DNA of 64,000 bases from Cristatella mucedo (taxonomy: Eukaryota > Bryozoa > Phylactolaemata > Cristatellidae). Both the position numbers and the translations under genes were made by a program. This document shows positions 11,635 to 22,325 of the stretch, piece by piece. Under the pieces are notes generated by a model. That model ran no database searches, was not told the DNA's origin, and saw nothing but the letters and a program-made list of their open reading frames with translations. The stretch lies in NCBI GenBank assembly GCA_009760855.2, contig WPIO01000050.1, positions 769,501-833,500 on the forward strand. The letters run 5' to 3'. Every line of letters starts with the position of its first letter. The first letter of the stretch is position 1.

Positions 11635-13725
11635 CCTAGTGATCCTTGTCATGATCTAGCTGTTCGCTTCTCTACCTTCTTTGTCAACAAAATAGACAAG
11701 ATCATGAAGTCTGTCGCTAGGTTGACATAATCTTTCTTGAAATCTCGTTCCTCATTCCTCGTTCCTTTTCCGTTCAGCAATTCCATGGCTTCATTCAAGG
11801 AGACCACGAGTGACCTCGTCCTTAAGTAAACATACCAATCGAAGATGACTACAGATCATCTAGACCCTATTCCCGCTGTCCTGCTTCGACGATGCACAAA
11901 TCTGCTACTGCCACACACAACTAATATCTTAAACATATTATTAGCCTCAGGTCATGTCACAGTATTTTTCAAAAAAGCTGCAATCAGACCAAAGGCTGAC
12001 CCACAATGCCCGCCGGGGCTGGGCTACTCCATATCCAGCTGAACTGCTGCATCAGTTTCAGCCTCCTCGTGCCTTCACATCCCATATGGACTGTCAGTCA
12101 GCTGTTCCGTCCCTCCCCTGAAAGATCTTTGGCGACAGAAGCTTTAGCATTGCAGGTCCCAGACTGCTCAACTTGCTTTCCACGATTCTTACTCAACTAC
12201 AACTACTCTCCTACTGTCGACTATGGCTGACCCGTTTCAGCCGTCCGGAGCTGCTACTTCCGTGCTACTCACTACTTCAACTGCTCTCCTGACTCTGCTA
12301 TGCTTCCCACTTTCTCTTTGTTGCGCGTGAAGACGGTTGGCTACCAAATGCGTACCGAAAGCCACATAGGCTGTGAGTGGGTTTTTAAAACTCGCCTGAG
12401 GATCGACCAAATAGTCGGTGTGGCTATGTGGAGTTACAGATGATGGATACATTACTCACTACTCAAGAAAGATGCAAGACCAAGAGAACTTGATTAACTG
12501 CAGCCCAGTCTTTTTCAATCTTTCCATTCAAAGACACTAGAACAAGTTCTGATAGAACATCTAAACTCATATTTTGAACTTAAGACATTGCTAGTACGTT
12601 ATGGTTTGGTTTAAGAGCTAATCGCTCAAAGATTCAGTATCGCTTTGGTTGTATAACGAACTATAAATGCAGATTCAAGCGGTATATCTCTGCTGTTGAC
12701 GCTGGCGATCACTAAGCTCGTCTAAACGCGTCTCATCTCTCCTGGGAATTACCGGTACATTGTTGCCACGATTCAAGTCCTATCTCAGAGGGAGAATCCG
12801 GTGTAGTGATGTGAACGCAGGCAGATCATCTGAGGAACCACCAAATACTAGGTACCTTAGGAGTCTTTACTTAGTCGAATTCTTTTCACGGTTAATACTC
12901 TCCGTTTTGCCCTATGTAATTGCAAAGCAAAACGCAGTTTTTTACTTTTATGCAGCTGACACTACGTTGTACCTTTGCTTTGATCCATCGCAGCCCGGCA
13001 CAGCCTAAACTTCTCTCAACTCCCTTGGTGTGTGTATTATTTACATACGCACATGAACGGCACTAAATTTTCTTAAACTGAATGATGATAAAATTAACCT
13101 AGTAGTTGTGGGCATAACAAGTGCGATTCAGACATTAGAAAAACCCTTACCCTCAAAATCGGCTCTTCGTGCATGTCTCTTGTTAAATGTGCACAAAACC
13201 AATGTTCCCTCTACCAACGGGCTCTTTCATTGGACAACCACATTAATTTTTCAGTCAAATCCGCCTACTTTGAACTCCCTAAAATTGCTAAACTTTCGGC
13301 TTGTTTAGTCAAGAATGCCACACCTAAATTGGTAAATGCATTTTTACCATTGCGTCTTGACTTCTGTAACTCACTTTTTTCTGATCTGCCGGCTTGTGCA
13401 CTCGGGGGCTTGCAGGTAGTAAACCCTGCAGCTAGCCTTGTCTGTCTTGTTCATCGCAGTTACCACATCACACCACTTATTGCCTATCTGCGGTGGCTCC
13501 CAGTCAAAAAACGCATCGAATTCAAGGTTCTGCTACTCACTTGTAGGTCTTTTTATCCTCCGGCTCCTCTCTCACGATCAGATCCACCCCCTAACCAAGC
13601 TATGCATCGTACCATCCTCTTTTCAGAATCTAAGGATTTGACTATACTGCGTACGAACCACAAATCATTTTGAGACCGTGCCTCTCTTTGTGCACTCTCA
13701 AAGCCTGCAGCTCACTTCTGACTGG
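11635..13725 (+). mobile_element. LINE-A, decayed, interrupted by LINE-B
   Basis: A LINE-A copy entering in the endonuclease-RT linker (DLAxRFSxFFxxxIDKI-like at about 11,660). It continues through DPIPAVLLRRC and FKKAAIRP (to 11,990), is broken by a LINE-B fragment, and resumes at 12,460 with the LLKK and YRPVSLLPFLSKTLE equivalents. The RT catalytic box reads FYAADTTLYL instead of FYADDTQLYL, so the metal-binding pair is damaged. The C-terminal region (13,108-13,680) holds LRLDFCNSLFSDLP and ends near the FGDRAFS equivalent. The tail is missing: the copy stops at 13,725, where a minisatellite begins. Confidence 0.82.
11991..12459 (+). mobile_element. LINE-B 3' end nested in LINE-A
   Basis: Starts with the LINE-B segment GCTGACCCACAA at 11,995 and ends with a short GATACATTACT tail at about 12,455. 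Upstream the LINE-A frame reads to FKKAAIRP; downstream it resumes at the CTCAAGAAAG that encodes the next residues in intact LINE-A copies. So this is an insertion into LINE-A, in the same orientation. No clear target-site duplication is visible. Confidence 0.8.
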
Positions 13726-13726
13726 C

Positions 13727-14285
13727 ATTGATAATCGGTAGATCGGTAGATCGGATGTAAATAGATCTTCGTGGATAGTAGATAGTAGCGGACGAAACCT
13801 ACCACTGCGGATGGAAGCGGATCGTGGCGGATGAAATTGGATCGCAGCCAATTGAAGAAGGTCCCTGCGGACAAAAGTGGATCATGGCGATGACGAAATT
13901 CCCTGCAGATAGAAGCGGATCGCAGTGGACGGAAATGGATGGCGGTGCAGAGATGTGAATCTCGGCTGATAGAAGTGGATCCCTGCGGATAGAAGTGGAT
14001 CGAAGCCAATAGAAGTGGGTCGCGGATGACATAAGTGGGTAATGGTGGCGAAGCAAATCTCGGTGGAAAGAAGTGGATTGCAGCGGATGAAAGTGCATCG
14101 TAACAAATAGAACTGGATCGTGGTGCATAAAAGTGGATCGCATAGGATAGGAGTAGACAGCAGTGGTTAGAAGTGGATAGTGGCGATAAAATTGGACGGC
14201 AGTGGATTAAGTTAGACTGCGGTGGATAAAAGTGGATCGTGGTTTTATGAAAGCGGGTCGCAGGAGACGGAAGTGAATCGCCGAG
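13727..14285. repeat. Degenerate GTGGATCG minisatellite
   Basis: About 20-25 diverged copies of a unit of roughly 20-26 bases built on GGATAGAAGTGGATCGC. It starts with short GATCGGTA repeats at 13,735. Minus-strand frames read a repetitive pseudo-peptide (HFYPxxSTSIxRDPLLSA) in three frames, a by-product of the unit. The tract replaces the missing 3' end of the preceding LINE-A. Confidence 0.85.
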
Positions 14286-15320
14286 AATTGTGTCGCATTC
14301 TTGGAGCTGAGTGGGCGTAAGTAGGATTACATCAAATTTAGCTGATATGCAAATTCGAAGATTGGCAGCTATATTTGCTACAATTTGAGCTCAGCAAGGC
14401 GAACAGGCTATCGAGTTTAGCCTAATTGGAGTGGTTCGTGGGAGCTTGCAGTAATTCGTCCAGCCTATTCGCAACACTCAAGGTCATTCACGATACCAAC
14501 CTATCCCGACGCTTAGCCTTCGTCTGCCCCATTTAGTAGTAGCCAATCATCGGGCGCCGCTTCCTTCCTTTCTTCTGCATCCCTCCATCAACAAGCCTTC
14601 CCGACAGCTTCCGTATGCTTTCGCCCCTGGGATTAGTGGCCGGTGACTTCTGAGGTGGAAACGGCGACAGGGAAAAGCCGTTTACTTTCACACCTTAAAT
14701 GGCCGCTAACTGGGAGCCTCGGTCTCGGTGGGCTGCACTGCCGCAATGTGCCTCGAAGCTTGGTGCATCCTTGCTGGACCTGCCGGCCTGCCGACGGCAC
14801 GCCGCCTCTCGCCGCTCGGATGCGATGCCGAGTGAATTCGTTCATCGGCTGAGCCAAAGTTAAGCAATTTTGCAAGCAGTGCGTATTTAAGCTCTGCATT
14901 CGTCGAAATTAGCAAGCAGCTGGTAAAGAAGCGCTCGGCGCTGACAGCTCCTGCTAAGACTGTAGTGCACACTAACCAATGTGCAAGCCCACAAGAAGCT
15001 GAGGCGTTCTCAGAAAGCGGTCGATGATAGTGGACCGGTAGGGTGCAGCCGGGCGCTTTTTGACGGCGGAAGTTGGCGAAGGTGACTGAGATCCATAGGG
15101 AATCCAATTTTAACTGGTTTTGCAGCGTCGCCTTCAACGTCGGTGCAGCAGTGGCTCCGTTGGCATTCTCTGGGTGACCTCACGCCAATCTATACGACTC
15201 CGACAGCAGCGCTCAGGCGGAAAGTGCATACGGCGAGCGACCTCGTGCTCGGCCAGCGAGCAGGAACGTGCCTCGCTGCCGAAGCCGATGAGCTGCACGC
15301 AGTTTCCAAGGCTGCAGAGC
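14286..15320. other. Unassigned region
   Basis: No recognised gene or repeat. Minus-strand frames of 143 codons (14,706-15,137) and 133 codons (15,134-15,535) are open. The second has a helix-like composition and overlaps the start of the tandem duplication that follows; see findings. Confidence 0.4.
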
Positions 15321-15723
15321 ACCACGTCGAGGCAGCTGCTCAGCTTGCCACGCTGGATGGACTCGTGACACGAACGCAGCTCCGCATAGCATTGCCTCAA
15401 CTCGCTTGCCTTCAAAGCGGATTTTAACGCTTCTGCGGCGTCGCTGTACGTATGACAAAAGGCACTATGCAGCAGTGAGTCGCGTTGGAGACAGAGAGGC
15501 TGAGTTCGAGGGAGAATAAACAGAGAGGAAGTCATGCAGCGATGTAAAAATTGTCAGGAAGGCAGATGACAAGCAGTGGCAGATGAGAACCAAACAGGCT
15601 GGCAGTAAGTAAGAATCAGAAAGATTGCGACATAATGAGAGACAGAGAGACAGAATGAACGACAAACAGACAGAGCTTTTGTGACTGGTGGACGCAAGAA
15701 AGGTCGGAAAAAGAGAGAGATAA

Positions 15724-15756
<33 letters not shown>

Positions 15757-16234
15757 GAGATAGTAACAGATGTGCTGAGACGAAGCGATAGAGCGAATCA
15801 GCTTTCAGTCGACTCGTTGAGCTCCTTTGAGGTTTTTTAAAGACTTCACAACCTCGCCACGTCGAAGCGGCTGCTCAGCTTGCTGGATGGCCTGGCGACA
15901 CAAACGCAGCTCTGCATAGCGGCGCGTCAACATGCTTGCCTGCAAAGCGGATTTTACCACTTCTGCAGCGTTGCAGCACGTAAGACATAAGGCGCAAGGC
16001 AGCAGTGAGTCGCGTTGGATACAGACGCAAAGTTTGAGAGAGAACAGACAGAGAGGCAGGCAGGCAGTGTTATAAAAATTGTCAGGAAGTTAGATGCCAT
16101 ACATTGGCGGATGAGAACCAAACAGGCTGGCAGTAAATAAGAATTAGAAAGACTGCGACATAATAAGAGACAGTCAGACAGGCTGAAAGACAAACAGACA
16201 AACCTTATGTGAGAGGTGGACGCAAGAATGGTAG

Positions 16235-16266
<32 letters not shown>

Positions 16267-16371
16267 AAGTAACAGATGTGCTGCGACGAAGCGATAGGGC
16301 AAAGCAGTCGCTTCCAGTCGACTCGTCGAGCTCCTTTGAGGTCTTTTAAAGACTTCACAACCTCGCCATGC
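15321..16371 (+). repeat. Tandem duplication, two ~535-bp units
   Basis: Unit 1 is 15,321-15,859 and unit 2 is 15,860-16,371. Matching landmarks in order are CTGCTCAGCT (15,336 and 15,871), GCAGTGAGTCGCGTTGGA, GAGAACCAAACAGGCTGGCAG, the GA run (15,711-15,761 and 16,234-16,265), TAACAGATGTGCTG and GACTTCACAACCTCGCCA at both ends. The units differ at many positions, so the duplication is not recent. No gene is evident in either unit. Confidence 0.92.
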
Positions 16372-17120
16372 TGATTGCTCTCTAGTGCACCAAAGTCAGG
16401 TTCCAGACAGTGCAGAATAAGGCAGGACAGACGGGAGAGTGAGGTGACTCGGCTAAATCGCTGGCAGCAGTCACACGATCCTTCCGAGCGTAGTTTCGTG
16501 GTTTCCGTGACGGAGCGGCTCTCTACCTAGGGACATCTAGTGAGAACTGCCTGTGCCGCTCCGCGATCATTTCAGCACGCAGCCAGCTCACTCGGCGGCG
16601 AGTAACGAGGCATGCGAAGGTAGCCCAGCCGGCTGTTAGCAGAGTAACTTCTGTTTCAAGGCAGATGCAGCATGTCGCTGGTATCATTATTAACAGGTGA
16701 CGCCGGAAAAATAGTAATAATGAAAAGAATTAAATCGGACTTTCGCTCTCTGGTTCGTTTTATTTGACCCATCGAAGTTAAATTTGCAGCAGCTCCTCTG
16801 CCGAGTACACATTTACCTTGGATTAGTTGGAAAAGCGCGGTCGCACTGACCAACGAGCCGGCAGGGTTTAACATAGTGTTCAGCGACGAGGAAAAGTCAT
16901 TAAAATTGGGGGCAATACCTAGAAAGCTTACTTTAGCGATTGTCGTCAGAGTGGGACTCAAGACTAAAGGCGTCGACTCGGCGGAAGAAGGCGACCACTG
17001 GGGCCGCCAAGCTCTTACAATGGCCCAAGTATAGCAGCCGTTGCCTTGAGCCCCAAACGTCCGGCGCACTGCATCCCACTAGGGACGGCGAACGCGTGTC
17101 CTGGCGCCCTCAGCAATATA
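16372..17120 (-). pseudogene. Possible Ty3/gypsy pol remnant (RT/RNase H junction)
   Basis: The minus frame 16,656-17,069 (137 codons) holds a run that follows the gypsy RT-to-RNase H linker in order: SPTLTTIAKVSFLGI (usual APxPxNxxxLRSFLGL), LVSATALFQLIQGKCVLGRG (usual LxAPLxxLLxKGxxWxWG), then FIITIFPASPVNNDTSDM in the place of the HYDPxxPxxLxxDAS start of RNase H. The Tyr-Tyr of the linker and the catalytic Asp context are degraded, and there is no flanking RT palm or integrase. It is probably a short decayed piece of an LTR retrotransposon. A chance resemblance is possible. The rest of the interval (16,372-16,655) shows nothing. Confidence 0.4.
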
Positions 17121-17321
17121 TGTAATGTAATGTATCTCCGTCAGTAACTCCACAAAGTCATAAAGACCATATGAGTGTTACGCAGGAGAGTTTTGTATAG
17201 CGCACTCACAGCCTAAGCGACTTTCGGTACGCATTCGGTAGCCAACAGACGATACTTCGTCTCACGCAACAAAGAGAAAGTGGGAAGCATAGCAGAGTTA
17301 GGAGAGCAGTTGAGGTAGTGA

Positions 17322-17322
<1 letters not shown>
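17121..17322 (-). mobile_element. LINE-B 3' end, truncated at a microsatellite
   Basis: Minus-strand LINE-B terminal ~200 bases. The tail remnant is at 17,121; homology runs to the CACTACCTCAACTGC point and then breaks exactly where a TA/TG microsatellite starts. Confidence 0.9.
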
Positions 17323-17367
<45 letters not shown>

Positions 17368-17398
17368 GTGTGTATGTGTGTGTGTGTGTGTGTGTGTA
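17321..17398. repeat. (TA)n(TG)n compound microsatellite
   Basis: Seven to eight TA units followed by about 30 TG units with small interruptions. A purine-rich GA/AGAC region follows (17,400-17,800). Confidence 0.95.
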
Positions 17399-17834
17399 TT
17401 AAGAGACAAAATAGACAGAGAAAGAGAGACAGAAAGACGGAGACCGAGAGAGAAGGACTATTTATATTGATAAATATAAAGGCCAAATGAGGACGAAATG
17501 AATAAAGTTAAGAAAAGAGAGCGAGAGAGACAGAGGCAAGAGTGCGGGCCAAGCAGAGAAAATAGTGGGAAAGAAAGGACAGAGTGAAAGGACGGGCAGA
17601 GACAGGACAAACGAGTGGAAATAAAGTGAGATGGAGAGCGTGGGAGGTAGCGTAGTTCATCAAAAGCATCAAGCAATAGAAGAAAATTCTCTCCTCGTGA
17701 ACATGGTCTCTTGTCTCTCGGAAAAGTACAGCGTAAGAAAGAGAGAGGTAGATATATAAGAGATAATAGGGCAAGAGAAGAAAAAGAAAGCATTGTTTGC
17801 AGCGTCAGTGGATCAAGGGGTCGTAGAGCGAACT
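17399..17834. other. Purine-rich spacer
   Basis: Loose GAGA/AGAC/GGAAA-rich sequence without a gene. The minus-strand Leu/Ser-rich frames (17,458-17,850) come from this composition. Confidence 0.6.
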
Positions 17835-18750
17835 GCTTCTCACAGGACACCCTGAGCGTGTGGCTGGATTAAAAGGCTTTGCTGTTCTAATAGGTGATGC
17901 TATTGTGCGACCTTCACCACGTGCTCGTAATCTAGGTGTCGTGTTCGACAGCAGCCTCAATTTCAAAAGCTTCATTCAGAAGACTGGCTCTACAGCTAGC
18001 CATCACATCCGATCCCTATCCAAGATTAGAAGCTGTCTCCCACAGTGGCTTGTAAAAAAATTAACTAGCTCTTTAGTTCTGTCTCGGATTGATTATTGTA
18101 ATTCCCTTTTGGCTGGGCAACCAAAGAAAGCTATTATGCCACTACTGCGGACTATGAATATGGCTGCAAGGCTGGTCTTCAAGTCCCAGCGGTTTGAGCA
18201 CGTGTCACCTTTGCTGAAAGAGCTAGGATGGTTGCCGGTTGAGCAAAGGATACAGAGCAAAGTTCTTATGCTGACCCACAAGGCCCGCCACTGCTTGGCT
18301 CCTTCGTACCTAGCTGAACTGCTGCATCAGTTTCAGCCTGTTCGTGCCCTCAGGTCCTGTGTGGACAATAAATTAGCTGTCCCATTCCTCCGCTTAAAGA
18401 CAGTTGGCGACAGAAGCTTTAGCTCTGCAGGTCCTAGACTGTGGAACTCGCTTCCACAATTCTTACGCAACGACATCTAGTCTCCGACTGCCGACTATGG
18501 CACATCTTTTTCAGCGGTCCTGAACTGCTATTTCTATGCTACTCACTACCTCAACTGCTCTCCTAACTCTGCTATGCTTCCCACTTTCTCTTTGTTGCAT
18601 GAGACGAAGTCTGTTGGCTACCGATTGCGTACCGAAAGCCGCTTAGGCTGTGAGTGCGCTATACAAAACTCTCCTGCGTAACACCCACATGGTCTTTATG
18701 ACTTTGTGGAGTTACTAACGGAGATACATTACATTACATTACATTAAATT
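17835..18750 (+). mobile_element. LINE-B, 5'-truncated, long open C-terminal frame
   Basis: 5'-truncated LINE-B copy. An uninterrupted frame at 17,860-18,480 (206 codons) covers the region after the RT thumb: a LGVVFDSSLNFKSFIQKT segment, SRIDYCNSLLAGQP, ARLVFKSQRFEHVSPLLKEL, LGWLPVEQRIQSKVLMLTHK and GPRLWNSLPQFLRND. This is the conserved C-terminal domain of CR1/L2-type ORF2. The frame then meets a stop where a block of sequence appears deleted (ACGACATCTAGTCTCC). The 3' region ends in (ATTAC)n at 18,750. It has no RT or endonuclease, so it cannot move by itself. Confidence 0.9.
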
Positions 18751-18763
18751 ACTGGAGACAGGA

Positions 18764-18842
18764 AAAGAGAGAGAGAGGGAGATAAGGGAAGAGAGCGAGA
18801 GAGAGAGAGAGAGAGAGAACGAAAGCGTGACAGAGAGAGAGA
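18764..18842 (+). repeat. (GA)n purine tract
   Basis: About 80 bases of GA with GGGA interruptions, directly behind the LINE-B tail. Confidence 0.93.
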
Positions 18843-19496
18843 ATGCTTGAGTGTGACAAACGGAAATGAGAGTACGGGCAGGAAATGCGATTTATTGAAA
18901 TCGTGTCACAAACGATTAAAAGTCTTTCCAAATAAATGTGGTCTTGTGGGACCCAGTGCTCTCTCTTAACGACGGCGGCACGGGCCACCACGGGGTATCG
19001 TGCAAAATCATGGCGTCGCACCCGGTAGACCCGGCGCCTGTATCCCATCCTGCTTCTGGCCAAGCAGAGGACGGCACCACGTACCCTTTACCACGAAGCG
19101 CTGGCTTCTATGTATCTAGACCGGCCGAGGCTCAGACCGAGGCGTCGCGAATGCGTAACAAACGCTCGCTGTGCGGCTTCTACGTCATGACTGAATAAGG
19201 CCACAAGCTCAGCGCTCTTAGTGGTGCTAGTCTCAGCCGGCGAGCGAGGAATACTGGGGAAGTCTGAATCTTGTATCGCGACTCACCACTTCTAGGTGCA
19301 GCAGCAGTTTACGCAGGTATGCCGTATTACGATCAGCAGTATTAAGCGGCAGCGACAAAAAGTGGGTCCGTTCCTTAAAGTAACAAGTTCGTATCCATGA
19401 AGTAATTAAGTCCGTGTGAAGGCCAGGAAGCGTAAGTTATTTAAAACTTCCAAGAGCTACAGTAAAAGCTTCGTGGCCTAAACCTTCAATCAGCTT
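18843..19496. repeat. Unassigned, with a segment repeated at 49.5 kb
   Basis: 19,160-19,370 aligns by eye with 49,500-49,710. Both hold GCTCGCTGTGCGGCTTC, GGTGCTAGTC, CTTGTATCGC, a short AGGTRCGxGCAG-like pair and a GGCAGCGAC end. It is a dispersed repeat of unknown type. The remainder shows no gene. Confidence 0.6.
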
Positions 19497-19710
19497 AATA
19501 ATAATAATGCAGTCGATAAGGCTCCCTTAGATAAATCAGTACCTTTCTAGGAGCCTTACATTTTTACACGCAAAGAACACACCATCGAATAGCGAGTGGC
19601 ATCATGGTTGATAAACAACATTAATAACACGGTCAGGGGTAAAATGCTCAGCGTCAGCATGAACGTGTAGTTATTGGCAGCTTGCAGCAGGGAAATGCCA
19701 ATGCCAGCTC
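19497..19710 (-). mobile_element. LINE-A 3' end (tail and UTR only)
   Basis: Minus-strand LINE-A end: an (AAT)n tail, the terminal hairpin at 19,517-19,558, then the 3' untranslated part with the AACATTAATAACACGGTCAGGGG stretch (LINE-A usual: AACATGGTTAGGGG). No coding part. The hairpin arms carry paired substitutions; see findings. Confidence 0.82.
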
Positions 19711-20059
19711 AGTAAGCACAACTGCCGGTTTTCCGTGCGGAATTCAGCAATTTGGGGACATTCACCACGTAATATCTCTCTGTCACTTTTTATTCATTAC
19801 GTTTAAGAAACTGCGAATACTGAATGTTAGTCACGATATCTCATCTAGCATGCCTCCATTCAGCTGTTAAAGACACTTCAGCCACCTATTCCGGCATCAT
19901 TTTGGATAGCTATGAACAAAGTGCCCACGGCTGGTGGCTAAGTATGGTCATCGTATTTTTATATTTACGGAATGTAAACACGTTTGAGATATCTCTTTAG
20001 CTTAGATTTTTCTTCCTAAAATCTATATGCCGAAACCAGAACTCAGCACTCAAACTTAA
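19711..20059. other. Unassigned AT-rich spacer
   Basis: No gene or repeat recognised between the LINE-A end and the next LINE-B copy. Confidence 0.5.
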
Positions 20060-20730
20060 TGTCTTGACCTTGAAGCGAATGCCATAATACAAACCAAACC
20101 AATAGAAGCTATTAGGCCACTGCAGCTGACTATGATTATGGCTGCAAGGCTAGTCTTCAAGTCCCAGAGGTTTGAGCACGTGTCTCCTTTGCTAAGAGAG
20201 CTATGATGGCTGCCGGTTGAGCAACGGATACAGAGCAAAGTTCTTATGCTGACCCACAAGACCCGCCACGGCTTGGCTCATTCGCACCTAGCTGAACTGC
20301 TGCATCAGTTTCAGCCTCATCGCGCCCTCAGGTCCTGTGTGGACAGTAAATTAGCTGTCCCATTCCTCCGCTTGAAGACCGTTGGCGACAGAAGCTTTAG
20401 ATGTGCAGGTCCTAGACTGTGGAACTCGCTTCCACAATTCTTATGCAACGACAACTACTCTCCTACTGCTGACTATGGCTCATCCTTTTCAGCGGTCCTG
20501 AGCTGCTACTTCCATGCTACTCACTATCTCAGCTGCTCTCCTGACTCTGCTATGCTTCCTACTTTCTCTTTGTTGTGGGAGACGAAGTCGGTGTGCTACC
20601 AAATGCATACCGAAAGCTGCTTAGGCTGTGAGTGGGCTTTACAAAACTCTCCTGCGTAACACTCACTTGGTCTTTATGACTTTTTGGAGTTGCAGACGGA
20701 GATAAATTACATTACATTACATTACTCGCG
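20060..20730 (+). mobile_element. LINE-B 3' end at the head of CR copy I
   Basis: LINE-B C-terminal region and tail. The open frame 20,246-20,659 holds LTHKTRHGLAHSHLAELLHQ and GPRLWNSLPQFLCND. It ends in (ATTAC)n at 20,726 and is followed within a few bases by module M1 of the composite repeat, as in the other three M1 copies. Confidence 0.9.
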
Positions 20731-20734
20731 ACAA

Positions 20735-21900
20735 TGAACAGATCGATCACCATCTCGCCCTTCGGTCAGAGTCGCCGACTCCCAGTCAGGTCTCGTGAAA
20801 GCGAAATTTCTCGTCGGTGGCGGGCGCTGACGACCATAGATCTCGTGCCGGTCATCGAAGAATAACGGAAGAGGAGGCTTCATCGGAAATCCACATATGT
20901 AGAGCTTCCAGGAGCTGCCGACCGTTGTGGCCGAGCCTGATATCTCGGTCTGGTCGGGCTTACGGACAATTTCTTTTCCGTCGATCGGACGACATTAAAG
21001 TGACTCAGCCAAGCTTACCAGCAGAGCGGCGCTCGAGGAGAAGGCGGTAGACGCTTCTGCCGTCGCCACACTACATCGTCAGACTCGAAAGCATGTGTGA
21101 TCAGAGCTGTGGCTTCGGGTGCGAGCGCAGTGCACAATCTCTGGACGCTGCTTGCTCCGACGCGCCAGCTTCGAGCGCGAATCGTAAAGCACGCTGGCCA
21201 CACTTTAGAAGTCACCGAGCACGTCGGACCAACGACACACGGTCCTCGCAGGGATGAAGCCGTTGCAGCTGCCCGATTGGCCCTCGGCTACAGGGGGGAG
21301 GCGGCGGCCGTAAATGCATTAACCTCCTGCTACAGGAAGTTCAGCATGCTGGCAAAGTGCTCGAGGCAGTGGCGAACCTTGGGCGCTCTTCCAGCAGTCG
21401 AGCAGACGGCACGACGTATCGCTGTGTCCGTTGAGTTCCAAAGTTGCGACTGTGGCAACGCTGACAGTGAGCAAGTGAAGTGAAAACATTGAGGGATGCA
21501 ATGCTCGCTGCATGCTGTGACGCCGAGATTTGACTCGTCGTGAAGCCGGGAACGGTCACCAAATCTCGTGACAGACTGCACGACCAACATGCACAATCTG
21601 CAGACTCGCTCGGCTGACTCTGCCGAGATCGAACCACCTCTGCCTGAGCCAGAGCCTTAGGCTCCGCTAGGCCTCCCCCACTAGCACCTTTGGTGCACCC
21701 ACGTACGCTCTTGTTATTAGGCTCAACCACTCAGAAAGTGATTCCGCCCATACCGGTCGCTGCCTATCGGAGGATAAAGAGAATGCTGAGGAGAGAGAGA
21801 GAGAGAGATGGCAGCAGCAGCAGCACCAGGAATTCGACAGCGTTTGCACTTGCTTAGTTACTCAGGCGTCTGTATGTTGATCCAAAATAAGTTTTAGACT
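20735..21900 (+). repeat. CR copy I, module M1 (GC-rich)
   Basis: Homologous by eye to 33,262-33,690, 37,255-38,400 and 42,960-44,110. Shared landmarks in order: GCGACAxxGAACAGAT, CCAGTCAGGTCTCGTG, GGCGGGCGCTGACGACCAT, TTTCCxTCGATYGGACGACATTAAAG, GCAGTCGAGCAGACGGC and CGTACGCTCxTG, then CCGGTCGCTGCCT and a GAGAGA/GCAGCA-rich end. A + frame (21,097-21,483) shares ALPAVEQTARRIAxSxELQS with copy IV. No known protein is recognised, and frames are broken between copies. Confidence 0.8.
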
Positions 21901-22325
21901 TTTTAGGCTAATCGCACATGCGGGCAAAAGGTGGGCACCAACAGGCTAGTGATAGCGGACGTCACGTTGTCTCAGATTCACATTGAGAGCAGCCAAATAC
22001 TTCACAGAGCTATAAATTTCATGGGACTTCCTAATAGAGCTAGGAGAGATTTGTATTATTCGTACTTTTAAATGCCGTTAATTCCAGAGATATCGAGCTA
22101 TCGAGTCGCTAGCAAGGCCCAGACTTTATGAGCAAGCCAAACCACATGCAAAAAAAGTGCCTTGTCAATCACAAGTATTCGACGTTGATTAAAGGTTTGG
22201 GTAAAAGATTTGAGTCAACGGAGCTGGTAGTAAGATGCCTATTGTGGTTAGATAGCAGATTGGCTAGATAGGAGGAGGGAATATTATTCTGAAACCTAGA
22301 TTTAAGTGTCGGAACCAAGAAATTG
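21901..22325 (+). repeat. CR copy I, module M2
   Basis: Matches 25,190-25,640, 38,480-38,930 and 44,330-44,870. Landmarks are CAACAGGCTxGTGATAGC, AAAAGTGCCTTGTC, GTTGATTAAAGG and GTAAAAGATTTGAGTCA. On the minus strand it may be a very old LINE 3' coding region, because the pattern roughly follows the antisense of LINE-A 7,540-7,760, but the match is weak. Confidence 0.65.
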
